A DNA stretch of 64,000 bases from Betaproteobacteria bacterium (GTDB lineage Bacteria; Pseudomonadota; Gammaproteobacteria; Burkholderiales; SG8-39): assembly GCA_016713125.1 (NCBI GenBank), contig JADJPT010000003.1, forward strand, positions 124,001-188,000, written 5' to 3'. Below, piece by piece: positions 17,464 to 25,911 of this stretch; position 1 is the stretch's first letter; every line of letters starts with the position of its first letter. The position numbers and the translations under genes are program-made. A model generated the notes under the pieces. It ran no database searches, was not told the origin of the DNA, and saw only the letters and a list, made by a program, of their open reading frames with translations.

Positions 17464-17519
17464 GATGTCTTGTTCCTTTGAGAGATCAGGGAAGGAAAGG
17501 GATGGGAGTCGAGCGGGCC

Positions 17520-18050
17520 TCAGGCGGCCTGCAGGGTCTCGCTGTTCAGGCGCAGGTCACGCAGCACCCGGTCGATGTCGATGACGGCCACCAGGCCCTC
17601 GTCGAGGACGGCGATACCGTGCAGGTAGTGCGTCTCTCCGGCGCGCTCGAGTTCCGCAACCGGCCGGATCTGCGACTTCTCGATGCGCGTCACGACGGAC
17701 ACGCCGTCGACGACCACGCCCGCCACGCCCGAGGGCGCCTCGACGATGATCACCGAGGTCACGTGGTCGTAACGCGCCTCCTCGAGCGCGAACCTGATCC
17801 GCAGGTCGATGATCGGCACGATGGTGCCGCGCAGGTTGATCACGCCTTTGACACAGTCGGGGGCGCAGGCGATCCGGGTGACCGCACCGTAGCCGCGTAT
17901 CTCGCGGGCCAGCGCGATGTCCATGGCGTACTCCTCCGCGCCAAGCGCGAAGACCAGGTACTCGCCTGCGCCCTCGCCACGGCCGGCCGCGGGATTCGTA
18001 TCAGGGGTGTGTGCTTCCAAGTTCGCCTCCGTTGATTGAGCCTCGGACAC
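17520..18050 (-). CDS. cheW: CheW-like chemotaxis coupling protein
   Basis: A 176-residue scaffold protein that couples chemoreceptors to the CheA kinase. After a 27-residue polar tail comes a single CheW domain: EYLVFALGAEEYAMDI, the conserved GVINLRGTIVPIIDLR and VVDGVSVVTRI. It lies 56 bases upstream of the chemoreceptor gene in the same direction, so this pair probably forms a dedicated receptor-coupler unit plugged into CheA encoded elsewhere; no cheA is present in the window. The 103-base gap before it (18051-18153) holds no recognisable gene. Confidence 0.93.
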   Translation of the reverse strand: MSEAQSTEANLEAHTPDTNPAAGRGEGAGEYLVFALGAEEYAMDIALAREIRGYGAVTRIACAPDCVKGVINLRGTIVPIIDLRIRFALEEARYDHVTSVIIVEAPSGVAGVVVDGVSVVTRIEKSQIRPVAELERAGETHYLHGIAVLDEGLVAVIDIDRVLRDLRLNSETLQAA

Positions 18051-18153
18051 GATGCGTGTCCGGATGACCCAATCTACGGGTGCGGCGCGAAGCCGGGAAT
18101 CGGGGCCTGCCCGGGTCGCGCTAAGGCGTTTCCCTAGGGCGCGGGTGAGTCGT

Positions 18154-21100
18154 CTAGTGAACCAGCCCTGCGCGCATGGCCAGACGCACCAGGCTGGGCA
18201 CGTCGCGCACCCCCAGCCGGCTCATCAGCTGCGCCCGGTGCGCTTCCACCGTCTTGCCGCTCAGACCCAGGCTGCCGGCGATCCACTTGGTGTTGCGGCC
18301 TTCGGAAATCAGTTTGAGCACTTCGCGCTGGCGCGGGGTCAGCGGGTCCAGGGCGCTGCGCGGCCCTCCGTCGGCGCGCACGTGCTTGTCGACCACCACG
18401 CGCGAAACACTCGGGCTCATGTGCAGGCCGCCGCCCAGCGCGGCGCGCATGGCGTACTCCAGGTCGGAGGCGGTGCAGTCCTTGAGCAGGTAGCCGGATG
18501 CCCCCGCGCGCAGGGCGCGCGCAACGTACTCGGGTTCGGCATGCATGCTGAGAATGACGACGCGCGTGGCCGGGCTGCGCTGCGCGATCAGCGCAGCGGC
18601 CTCGATGCCGTCGCAGCCCGGCATGTCCACATCCATGAAGACGATGTCCGGGCGCAGGGATTCGGCCACGGCGGACGCCTCGCGGCCGTCCTTCGCCTCG
18701 GCGACGATCTCCACCCCGGGCAACCGCGCGAGCAGCAGCTTCAGGCCGGAACGCATCAGGCTGTGGTCGTCCGCGAGCAGGACGCGGATGGCTTGCATGG
18801 CGTGCGCCGTCAGCGCGATGACCGGGATCCGGCTGCCGGCTTGCGCCGCCTCGTTGGCGCGCAGGTGCCGGGTTGACTCGATGCCGCCCATGTCGGGCAT
18901 CTGCAGGTCCATCAGCACGACATCGAAGGCGTTCTTCGCCAGGGCGGCGAGCACCTCGCGGCCGGTGGACGCCAGCGTCACCCGATGGCCCATGCGCCTG
19001 AGCAGCGCCTTCATCAGCGTCTGGTTGACCGGATGGTCCTCCGCCAGCAGGACCTCCAGGCCGCGCGCCGCCGCGACGATGGTCGGCGCGTGTGCCACGG
19101 CCGGTTCCATCAGTCGCTGCAGGTCGCTCAGGATGAAAGGCTTGCGCAGGTGCTGCGCGAGGCCGTGCCGCTCGCCGAGTGCCGCGTCGCCGAGTGCGCC
19201 GCCGGCCGGAATCAGCGGGATCACCCGACCGCCCTGCGCCATGCGTGCCAGCCCGGCGGCGGCGGCGTGCGGATCATGCCCGGCAACGCCGACATCCACC
19301 AGGATGAGATGGTGGGGCAACGGCGCGGCTTCCAGCGCAAGGCGCGCCTCGGCAATGCCGGCCACGGCCTGCACTTCGGCACCGGCGCGGCGCAGCTGCG
19401 CCGCGGCATGGGTGCGTGCCTTCTCGTGAGCCTCCACCAGCAGCACGCGCCGGCCCGCCAGCCTCGCGCCCTGCATCCCGGCGCCATCGCGCACCGGCAG
19501 GCGCAGGCGGAAGCGGAACACGCTGCCCGCGCCGGGCCTGCTCTCCAGCTCGATCCGGCCGCCCATCATCGACACCATGCGCGAGGAAATCGCCAGTCCC
19601 AGGCCGGTGCCCCCATAGCGACGCGTCGTGGAGGAATCGGCCTGCGAAAACCCCTCGAAGATCACCGCCTGCTTGTGCAGCGGGATGCCCAGGCCGGTGT
19701 CGCGCACGAGGAACTCCACCTCGGCCGTCTGCCCGTCACCCGCCTTCAGGGCGAGATGCAGCTCGACCTCGCCGCGATCGGTGAACTTCACCGCGTTGCC
19801 CATCAGGTTGATCAGCACCTGACGCAGGCGGGTCGGATCGCCACGGGTGAGCCGCGGCACGCCGGCATCCATGGCGAACAGCAGCTCCACCCCCTTCTCC
19901 GCGGCCTGCGGCGCCAGCAGGCGGATGATGGCCTCCACTTCCGCGCCGAGGTCGAATTCCACGTTCTCCAGACTCAGCTTGCCGGCCTCGACCTTGGAGA
20001 AATCGAGCACGTCGTTGATGATGTCCAGCAGCGCCCGGCCGGAGGACTGCACGGTTTCCAGATAGCCGCGCTGTTCGGCGCTCAGCTCGGTCTCCAGCGC
20101 CAGACGTGTCATGCCGAGCACGCCGTTCATCGGCGTGCGGATCTCGTGGCTCATGTTGGCGAGGAACTCGCCCTTCACCCGCGCGGCGTCCTCGGCGGCA
20201 TCGCGCGCGCGCCGGATCTGGCGCTCCGCCTCGCGAGTTTCGGTGACATCCACGAAGGTTCCGACCAGGCCGACCACGCGACCGTCGGGGCGGCGTATGC
20301 CGGCCTTGTGGATGATGACTTCGCGTCGCGTGCCGTCGACCGCTTCGACCATGGCTTCGTAGCGCACCGGCTGGCTGCCGCGCATGGCTTCCTTGTCGGC
20401 GGCCAGGTGGCAGTCCCGCGCAGCCGGGTCGAGCCCCTTCGAGACCTGCCGTCCGATCACCGCATCACGCGACTGGCCGCGGAACTGCTCCCATGCGCGG
20501 TTCACTTCGATGATGTGGCCGCGACGGTTCTTGACGAACACGGGGAACGGGCTGCCCTCGAACAGCTCGCGTGTGTAGGCAAGCTGCTCCTCGAGCGCCG
20601 TCTGCGCACGGTCGCGCTGCGCGGCCGCGCGCACCGCGAACCAGCCGAGCACGGCGATCAGCACCTCCAGAAACACGCCCAGCAGGAGCGCCGAGCGGTT
20701 GTCGCGCAACCAGGCGGCAACCACCCCCGCATGATCGGCGCCGACCAGCACCACCAGAGGCAGCGTGCGCGAGACGCGAAAAGCTTCCAGCCAGGTCGCG
20801 CCTTCCGCGACCGCCTCGTAGTTTCCGTACTCAAGTTCGAGCCGGCCTTTGGCGAAGGCCTGCAAGTGCCGCAGATCGGCTGCGGGCTCCAGCTTCAGAT
20901 TGGCCGTGCCCGCCAGGAAACGTCCGTCGTAGGAGGCCAGGATGCCGCGGTCGGAGGCGTCCTCGATGGCAAGTTCCTGGTAGTTCGAGAGGAAATCCGG
21001 GTTCACGGCGGCAATCGCGAGGAACTCGCGGCCGGCCGGAATCGTGAACGTGCGCGAGACCGGAATGAAGTAGGCACGCGAGATTTCGGGCGCATCCGAA

Positions 21101-21633
21101 TGACGGCTGCCGCCCAGGTCGCGGCCGACCACCGCCCGGCCAATCTGCAGGATCGCACCGGACGCCGCCCCCTCGAAGGTGCGCGCCAGGTCCAGCCGGT
21201 GTCCTGTGTTGGCGGGGTTCGAACTCGCGATCACCCGGCCGTCCATGTCGAGCAGCGACAGGCTGCGCAGGAAGGGGGTGCGCCTCGAGGTTTCCGCCAG
21301 CCACTCGTTCAGCCAGGCCGAGGATTCAGGTGCGCCATCCAGACCGTTGGAGACGAAGTCGGACACCACGCGCAGCGAGAGTCCGGTGGCCTCGAAGGTG
21401 CGCGTGGCGTGGTCCTCGAGCACCCTGGCCAGCAGCGCTGCGCGCTCCGATTCGCGTTTCTCCTCCTGCTGGTACTGGCGCCACAGGTGCAGCGACGTGA
21501 TCGACAGCACGCCCAGCGCGGCGAGCACGCACAGCGCCAGCACCGCGCGGGCCGAGGACAGCCATACCGGGCACGCCAGGCGGCCCGCGATGCGCAGCTG
21601 CCTGCAGCGCCGTGCAAGCTCAGTCCCGAACAA
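18154..21633 (-). CDS. Hybrid histidine kinase fused in frame to a NarL/LuxR-type response regulator
   Basis: One uninterrupted 1159-residue reading frame. TM1 (about 28-48) and TM2 (about 311-333) bracket a periplasmic sensor. Then come a PAS/PAC domain (350-470), HisKA with the phospho-His in NMSHEIRTPMNG near residue 496, and HATPase with DTGLGIP and GGTGLGLAI. REC1 is degenerate (LLVEAHEKAR at the acidic pocket). REC2 (VLLAEDHPVNQ, VLMDLQMPDMGG) stops at ALTAHAM, before its conserved Lys and last strand. The Met of ALTAHAM is residue 946 and begins a full 214-residue NarL-type regulator (IRVLLADDHSLMRSG, DIVFMDVDMPG, LTPRQREVLKL). No ribosome site precedes that Met. The start overlaps the binding-protein gene by 14 bases. 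The fusion could have arisen by an in-frame deletion. Confidence 0.88.
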   Translation of the reverse strand: MFGTELARRCRQLRIAGRLACPVWLSSARAVLALCVLAALGVLSITSLHLWRQYQQEEKRESERAALLARVLEDHATRTFEATGLSLRVVSDFVSNGLDGAPESSAWLNEWLAETSRRTPFLRSLSLLDMDGRVIASSNPANTGHRLDLARTFEGAASGAILQIGRAVVGRDLGGSRHSDAPEISRAYFIPVSRTFTIPAGREFLAIAAVNPDFLSNYQELAIEDASDRGILASYDGRFLAGTANLKLEPAADLRHLQAFAKGRLELEYGNYEAVAEGATWLEAFRVSRTLPLVVLVGADHAGVVAAWLRDNRSALLLGVFLEVLIAVLGWFAVRAAAQRDRAQTALEEQLAYTRELFEGSPFPVFVKNRRGHIIEVNRAWEQFRGQSRDAVIGRQVSKGLDPAARDCHLAADKEAMRGSQPVRYEAMVEAVDGTRREVIIHKAGIRRPDGRVVGLVGTFVDVTETREAERQIRRARDAAEDAARVKGEFLANMSHEIRTPMNGVLGMTRLALETELSAEQRGYLETVQSSGRALLDIINDVLDFSKVEAGKLSLENVEFDLGAEVEAIIRLLAPQAAEKGVELLFAMDAGVPRLTRGDPTRLRQVLINLMGNAVKFTDRGEVELHLALKAGDGQTAEVEFLVRDTGLGIPLHKQAVIFEGFSQADSSTTRRYGGTGLGLAISSRMVSMMGGRIELESRPGAGSVFRFRLRLPVRDGAGMQGARLAGRRVLLVEAHEKARTHAAAQLRRAGAEVQAVAGIAEARLALEAAPLPHHLILVDVGVAGHDPHAAAAGLARMAQGGRVIPLIPAGGALGDAALGERHGLAQHLRKPFILSDLQRLMEPAVAHAPTIVAAARGLEVLLAEDHPVNQTLMKALLRRMGHRVTLASTGREVLAALAKNAFDVVLMDLQMPDMGGIESTRHLRANEAAQAGSRIPVIALTAHAMQAIRVLLADDHSLMRSGLKLLLARLPGVEIVAEAKDGREASAVAESLRPDIVFMDVDMPGCDGIEAAALIAQRSPATRVVILSMHAEPEYVARALRAGASGYLLKDCTASDLEYAMRAALGGGLHMSPSVSRVVVDKHVRADGGPRSALDPLTPRQREVLKLISEGRNTKWIAGSLGLSGKTVEAHRAQLMSRLGVRDVPSLVRLAMRAGLVH

Positions 21634-22420
21634 GGATGTCCTGAAGCTTGTGACGCCGCGCGCTCGCCTCCAGACGTCCGTCCTTGCGCACCTGGGCGAC
21701 GAATGCGTCCATCGAGCGCAGCCATTCCTCGTCGCCGGGCTTCACCGCATAGGCGTAGTCGACCGCGTGAAACGTCTTCGGCGGGGACACCAGCTTCGCC
21801 CAGTCGGCCGTGTCCAGCATGCGACGGCTGTAGGGATAGTCGGTCATGAACACGTCGACCCTGCCCGTCTCGAGCTCCTGCTCGCGGGTCGCCGGCGGTT
21901 TGACCACCACCAGCTTGGCGTGCCGCAGCTTCTCGGCCATCACCGGCTCCATGAAGGTGCCGGCCTGCACGGCGACCGCCACGCCGGGCCGGTCGATGTC
22001 CTCCCAGCGCGCCACCGTGCGGTTGCTCTTGGTGGTGATCGCATAGATGTCGCCGCGCAGCGTCGGCCGGGTGAAGCGCAGCACCTGCCTACGCTGCGGC
22101 GTGATGCCCACCGCCATCATCGCCACGTCGCAGCGATCCTGCTGCAGGTCGTCGACGAACCTGGCGAACGAGGTGTCGACGTATTCGATCTTCCTGCCGA
22201 GGTCGCGACCCAGTTCCACCGACATGTCGATGTCGATGCCGCTCAGCTGCTGGTTGCGCGGGTTGCGGTAGGAGATGCCGTAGTAGTCGGGCCAGATGCA
22301 CACGCGCACGCTGGAGCCGGACTTGACGCGGTCCGACACGGCGCCCGCCTGCGCGGGCGCCGTGAATACCAGCGCGCTCAGCCCGAGAAGGGCGGCCAGG
22401 ATGCTTGCAGATTCTTTCAT
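21620..22420 (-). CDS. Family 3 extracellular solute-binding protein, likely sensor partner of the downstream kinase
   Basis: Periplasmic binding protein of 266 residues resembling amino-acid ABC transporter receptors. The start MKESASIL at 22420 has an AGGAG site upstream and a Sec signal ending TAPAQA. Mature features are VRVCIWPDYYGISYRNPRN, SGIDIDMSVELGRDLG, and DVAMMAVGITPQRRQVLRF. No ABC permease or ATPase accompanies it. Instead its 3' end overlaps the start of the hybrid kinase by 14 bases, so the two are coupled in translation. That argues for a periplasmic ligand sensor presenting its ligand to the kinase rather than a transport role. The ligand is probably an amino acid or small polar compound. 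Confidence 0.88.
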   Translation of the reverse strand: MKESASILAALLGLSALVFTAPAQAGAVSDRVKSGSSVRVCIWPDYYGISYRNPRNQQLSGIDIDMSVELGRDLGRKIEYVDTSFARFVDDLQQDRCDVAMMAVGITPQRRQVLRFTRPTLRGDIYAITTKSNRTVARWEDIDRPGVAVAVQAGTFMEPVMAEKLRHAKLVVVKPPATREQELETGRVDVFMTDYPYSRRMLDTADWAKLVSPPKTFHAVDYAYAVKPGDEEWLRSMDAFVAQVRKDGRLEASARRHKLQDILVRD

Positions 22421-22483
22421 TTCGACTCCTGCTGAGAGGAACAAAGGATAGACGCGCACACGCCGGACAAATTGCCGATCAAT

Positions 22484-22497
22484 GCCGGAAATCCGGC
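22484..22497. promoter_or_regulatory. Dyad GCCGGAAATCCGGC in the divergent SBP-kinase/Hpt promoter region
   Basis: A near-perfect inverted repeat (GCCGG, AAAT, CCGGC) in the 122-base gap between the binding-protein and Hpt starts. TAGAAT at 22531-22536, only six bases before the Hpt ATG, looks like a -10 element and would give a very short or leaderless Hpt mRNA. The dyad could be an operator for the fused NarL-type regulator; this is inferred from position only. Confidence 0.3.
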
Positions 22498-22542
22498 GCT
22501 TTTCGCACCTTGGCGCCGCCGGCCCCGACATAGAATTCAGCC

Positions 22543-22884
22543 ATGAACACGAATCAGAACGTCATCGATCCGCGTGCGCTCGACATGTACACCGGCGGCG
22601 ACGCGGACGCGGCGCGCGAGATCTACGCGGAGTTCCTGCACACCTGCGAGGTCGATCTCGAGACGGCCCGCGGCGCACGGACCGCGGAGGTGCTGTGTCG
22701 TGCCGCACACCGGATCAAGGGCGCCAGCCACATGATCGGTGCGATGCCGTTGCGCGAGGCGGCCGACCTCGTCGAGCGGCACGCGTTGCGCGGCGATTGG
22801 CAGACCGCGGTCGCCGGGCTGCCCGGCCTTGAGCACGCCTATCGCGAACTGAGCACCGCCCTCGACGCGCTGACGGCGGCCTGA
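22543..22884 (+). CDS. Hpt phosphotransfer protein
   Basis: A stand-alone histidine phosphotransfer protein of 113 residues. The helical-bundle motif AHRIKGASHMIGA carries the phospho-acceptor histidine near residue 56, with the usual small residues and Lys-Gly after it. Such proteins shuttle phosphate between the receiver of a hybrid kinase and another receiver. It is divergent from the binding-protein/hybrid-kinase operon, whose kinase lacks its own Hpt domain, so it is the natural relay partner. It may also feed the REC-EAL protein whose gene converges on it 8 bases away. Confidence 0.92.
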   Translation: MNTNQNVIDPRALDMYTGGDADAAREIYAEFLHTCEVDLETARGARTAEVLCRAAHRIKGASHMIGAMPLREAADLVERHALRGDWQTAVAGLPGLEHAYRELSTALDALTAA

Positions 22885-22892
22885 GCCGCGCC

Positions 22893-24083
22893 TTACACGG
22901 GCGCTGACCACTTTTCCGCCCACGCGGGAAAGTCGGCCGCCGGCATCGGACGCGCCACGAAGTAGCCCTGCGCGACGTCGCAGCCCAGTTGCACCAGCAG
23001 GTCCCAGTCGTCACGCGTTTCCAGCCCTTCGGCCACCGAACGAAGCTTGAGCCGTTGCGCGATCGCGATGCCGGACTCGAGTATCGCCCTGAGCTTGGGT
23101 TGCGCGCTCGCGCCGCGCACGAACGACGCGTCGATCTTCAGTTCGGAGAACGGCAGCCGCGACAACTGCTGCAGCGAGGAATGGCCGGTGCCGAAATCGT
23201 CGATCGAGAGGCCGAAACCGCGCATGCGCAGCCGGGCCAGGGTTTCGATGGCGGCCGCCACGTCCGTCACGGCCATGGATTCGGTCACTTCGAGCACCAT
23301 TGCGGCGGGCGGCAGCCCCTCTTCGAGAACGATCTCGAGGATGCGTTCCCCGGTGCCCGGGCGCGCCATCGTGGGCGCCGACAGGTTCACCGCCACGCTG
23401 GCCTCCAGGCCCTGCGCGCGCCAGGCGACGCAGGCGCGCGCCGCCGAACGCAGCACCGCCCAGGTCAGCGCATCGATCTCCCCGCAGGACTCCGCCAGGC
23501 CGATGAACGCGACCGGCGGCACCAGACCGTGCACCGGATGGCGCCAGCGCGCCAGCGCCTCGGCGCCGACCACCCTGCCGGTGGCCAGCTCGACCTTGGG
23601 CTGCAGGAAGGCCTCGATCTGATTCCCGCGCAGGGCGGCGCGCAGATCCTCCGCACCCAGTTCAGGCCCGCGGCCGACCACCGCCGCCCTGGCCTGCGCA
23701 ACCATGCCGCTCAGCAGCGGCATCAGCTTTTCCGGCGTGGCGGGCTTTTCGACCGAACCCAGCAGGTGCATGCCGCGCGCACGCGCCATCTGCCCCACCG
23801 AACTCAGCAGCGCGGAATCCAGCGCGCTGGCCAGGATCAGCGAGGGCTTGCGGCCGCTTTCCCCCAGGTGCCGGATGAGTTCCATGCCGTCCATCTCAGG
23901 CATGTCCACATCGCAGATGACCAGGTCCAGGTCCGCGTCGCTCTCGAATGCCGCCAGCGCCGCGCGGCCATCGGCCGCTTCGCTCACGTGGCGCGCCCCC
24001 ATGCCGCGCAGCATGCGCACCATCAGCCCGCGCTGCAGGTCATGATCCTCCGCGACCAGCAGGTGCATATCCGCAATTTGCAT
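22893..24083 (-). CDS. Response regulator with EAL cyclic-di-GMP phosphodiesterase domain
   Basis: A 396-residue REC-EAL protein. The start MQIADMHLLVAEDH at 24083 follows GAGGAAT; longer in-frame extensions upstream are non-coding. The receiver (about 5-125) has LLVAEDHDLQR, the phospho-Asp in LVICDVDMPEMDG and a Lys in GSVEKPATPEK. The EAL domain (about 145-395) has GAEALARWRHP, VAVNLSAP, LEVTESM, SIDDFGTGHSSL, LKIDASF and AEGLETRD, so all residues needed for c-di-GMP hydrolysis appear present. No GGDEF domain. Its position beside the Hpt and hybrid kinase genes suggests it is one output of that phosphorelay, linking a periplasmic ligand to c-di-GMP level. Confidence 0.93.
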   Translation of the reverse strand: MQIADMHLLVAEDHDLQRGLMVRMLRGMGARHVSEAADGRAALAAFESDADLDLVICDVDMPEMDGMELIRHLGESGRKPSLILASALDSALLSSVGQMARARGMHLLGSVEKPATPEKLMPLLSGMVAQARAAVVGRGPELGAEDLRAALRGNQIEAFLQPKVELATGRVVGAEALARWRHPVHGLVPPVAFIGLAESCGEIDALTWAVLRSAARACVAWRAQGLEASVAVNLSAPTMARPGTGERILEIVLEEGLPPAAMVLEVTESMAVTDVAAAIETLARLRMRGFGLSIDDFGTGHSSLQQLSRLPFSELKIDASFVRGASAQPKLRAILESGIAIAQRLKLRSVAEGLETRDDWDLLVQLGCDVAQGYFVARPMPAADFPAWAEKWSAPV

Positions 24084-24251
24084 GATTCCTCTTCCCGTTC
24101 TTTCCCTCCGTTGATATCGACCGCAGGTCGCCGCGCTTGAGGGTGGATTCGCCGCTGCCTCGAACGGGAACCGGCGCATGCCCGGCCCGCGAAACTCCGC
24201 CGAACCGCTCCGCCGTGTCGTCCGGTGCGCCACCTCGCGCGTTGTATCCGC

Positions 24252-25808
24252 ATGAGGAACAGACGCCGGCTGTTGCAAGCCCTGGCCGCCGCCGGCCTGC
24301 TGCCGGCCGCCGCCACGCTGCGCGTGCAGGCGCAGCCGCGCTTCGCCGCCGACCCGTTCAGCCTGGGCGTGGCCTCGGGTTATCCGCGACCGGACGGCTT
24401 CGTGCTGTGGACGCGGCTCGCGCCCCTGCCGCAGGCCGCGGGCGGCGGGCTCGATCCGGAGCCGATCGCGGTGCACTGGGAAGTGGCGCGTGACGAGGCC
24501 ATGCGCGACATCGCCGCCTCCGGCCGCGCCCTCGCCGAGCCGGACTGGGCGCACAGCGTGCATGTCGACGTGGCGGGGCTGGAGCCCGCGCGCTGGTACT
24601 GGTATCGCTTCAGCGCCGGCGGCGCGCAAAGCCCGGTGGCGCGCACGCGCACCGCGCCCGCCGCCGGCACCCTGCCCGATGCGCTGCGCTTCGCCTTCGC
24701 CTCCTGCCAGCAGTACGAGCAGGGCTGGTTCACGGCCCACCGCCACATCGCCGCCGACGCACCCGACCTGGTGGCCTTCCTCGGCGACTACATCTACGAG
24801 TCCTCCTGGGGACGCGAGCACGTGCGCAAGCACGGCACGGCCGAACCCCTCACGCTCGAGGACTACCGGCTGCGCTACGCGCTCTACAAGGGCGACCCCG
24901 ACCTGCAGCGCGCGCACTCCGCCTGCCCCTGGATCTACACCTGGGACGACCACGAGGTGGACAACGACTACGCCGGCGATCTGCCCGAGGACGGCATGCC
25001 GCGCGAGGCGTTCCTCGCCCGCCGCGCGGCGGCCTATCGCGCCTACTACGAGCACCAGCCCCTGCCCGCATCGATGCGCCCGCGGCAGGCCGCCATGCGC
25101 CTGCACGCGCGACTGCCATGGGGCGGACTGGCCGACTTCCACCTGCTCGACGGCAGGCAATACCGCTCGCCGCAGGCCTGTCCGCGCAGCGGGCGCAGCG
25201 GCGGCAGCAACGTGGTCGAGGTGCGGGACTGCGCGGCGCTCGCCGATCCGGCCATGAGCATGCTGGGCCTCGCGCAGGAAGCCTGGCTGGACGGCGGCTT
25301 CGCCGCCTCGAAGTCGCGCTGGAACCTGATCGCGCAGGCCACGCTGATGGCCCAGCTGGATCGCGCCAGGCCCGGCGAAGGCAAACGCGTGTGGACCGAC
25401 GGCTGGGACGGCTACCCGGCGGCGCGGCGGCGGCTGCTCGACTCGATGGCGCGCCACAGGCTCGCCAACCCCGTGGTGCTGGGCGGCGACGTGCACATGC
25501 ACTGGGTGGCCGACCTGAAAGCGGACTTCGACGACCCGGCCTCGCCGGTGGTGGCCAGCGAGTTCACCGGCACCTCGATCAGTTCGCAGGCCATGGGACA
25601 GAAGGCGGTCGACGCGCTGCTGGCGCACAACCCGCACCTGCGCTACGGGCGCAGCGACCGGCGCGGCTATGTGCGCGTGGAGATCTCGGCGCGCGGCCTG
25701 CGCGCCGAGATGCGCGGCGTGGACAGCGTGAAGGTGCCGGACAGCCCCTGTCGCACGCTGGCCGGCTTCGTGGTCGAGGACGGCAGGCCCGGCGCGCAGC
25801 CAGGCTGA
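24252..25808 (+). CDS. phoD: PhoD-type alkaline phosphatase/phosphodiesterase, Tat-exported
   Basis: Metal-dependent phosphatase of the PhoD family, 518 residues, expected in the periplasm. The start MRNRRRLLQALAAAGLLP at 24252 is a twin-arginine signal peptide (RRRLLQ then a hydrophobic stretch), as in other PhoD enzymes; a GTG at 24225 would only add a tail. An N-terminal beta domain (PFSLGVASGYPRPDGFVLWT) precedes the phosphatase core with FASCQQYEQGWF, VAFLGDYIYE, YTWDDHEVDNDY and VVLGGDVHMHWV, the expected metal ligands. It hydrolyses phosphodiesters and phosphomonoesters to release phosphate. No Pho box could be recognised upstream. The 168 bases between this gene and the EAL gene contain nothing identifiable. 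Confidence 0.94.
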   Translation: MRNRRRLLQALAAAGLLPAAATLRVQAQPRFAADPFSLGVASGYPRPDGFVLWTRLAPLPQAAGGGLDPEPIAVHWEVARDEAMRDIAASGRALAEPDWAHSVHVDVAGLEPARWYWYRFSAGGAQSPVARTRTAPAAGTLPDALRFAFASCQQYEQGWFTAHRHIAADAPDLVAFLGDYIYESSWGREHVRKHGTAEPLTLEDYRLRYALYKGDPDLQRAHSACPWIYTWDDHEVDNDYAGDLPEDGMPREAFLARRAAAYRAYYEHQPLPASMRPRQAAMRLHARLPWGGLADFHLLDGRQYRSPQACPRSGRSGGSNVVEVRDCAALADPAMSMLGLAQEAWLDGGFAASKSRWNLIAQATLMAQLDRARPGEGKRVWTDGWDGYPAARRRLLDSMARHRLANPVVLGGDVHMHWVADLKADFDDPASPVVASEFTGTSISSQAMGQKAVDALLAHNPHLRYGRSDRRGYVRVEISARGLRAEMRGVDSVKVPDSPCRTLAGFVVEDGRPGAQPG

Positions 25809-25829
25809 GGACCGGGCCGAAGGCCGGTC

Positions 25830-25891
25830 ATTACTGCCAGATTTCTGTCGAAGTCACCATCTGGCGCAGGCTTTCAGGCGAAATACTGCCA
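25830..25891 (+). repeat. 62-bp intergenic repeat, copy 1 (ATTACTGCCA ... AATACTGCCA)
   Basis: A 62-base unit bounded by direct repeats ending CTGCCA (25830-25839 and 25882-25891), exactly 52 bases apart. The interior shares GAAGxCA, CTG, CAGGCT and CAGxCGAA with copy 2 at 44507-44568 in nearly the same register. It lies between the convergent phoD and lipoprotein genes. A hairpin, GACCGGGCC-GAA-GGCCGGTC (about 25809-25829), lies just before it and may end the phoD transcript. Confidence 0.5.
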
Positions 25892-25911
25892 CCCACTGAC
25901 GGGCGTCGCGT

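Noticed and set aside
13738..17481. A 1247-codon open frame on the plus strand opposite the chemoreceptor gene
   Set aside because: Composition is Arg/Gly/His/Ala-rich without any family motif; it is the antisense shadow of the GC-rich chemoreceptor frame and also runs through the DUF1932 dehydrogenase gene.
18154..18798. NarL-type regulator as an independent gene starting at 18798
   Set aside because: No ribosome site precedes that ATG and it lies in frame inside the kinase chain, so it is described as part of the fusion; internal initiation remains possible.
18985..21849. A 954-codon plus-strand frame opposite the hybrid kinase
   Set aside because: No recognisable domains, biased composition, and the minus strand carries clear kinase and receiver motifs.
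24084..25637. In-frame upstream extension of the REC-EAL protein to 914 residues
   Set aside because: The extension is antisense to phoD and lacks domains; the ATG at 24083 has a ribosome site and starts a normal receiver.
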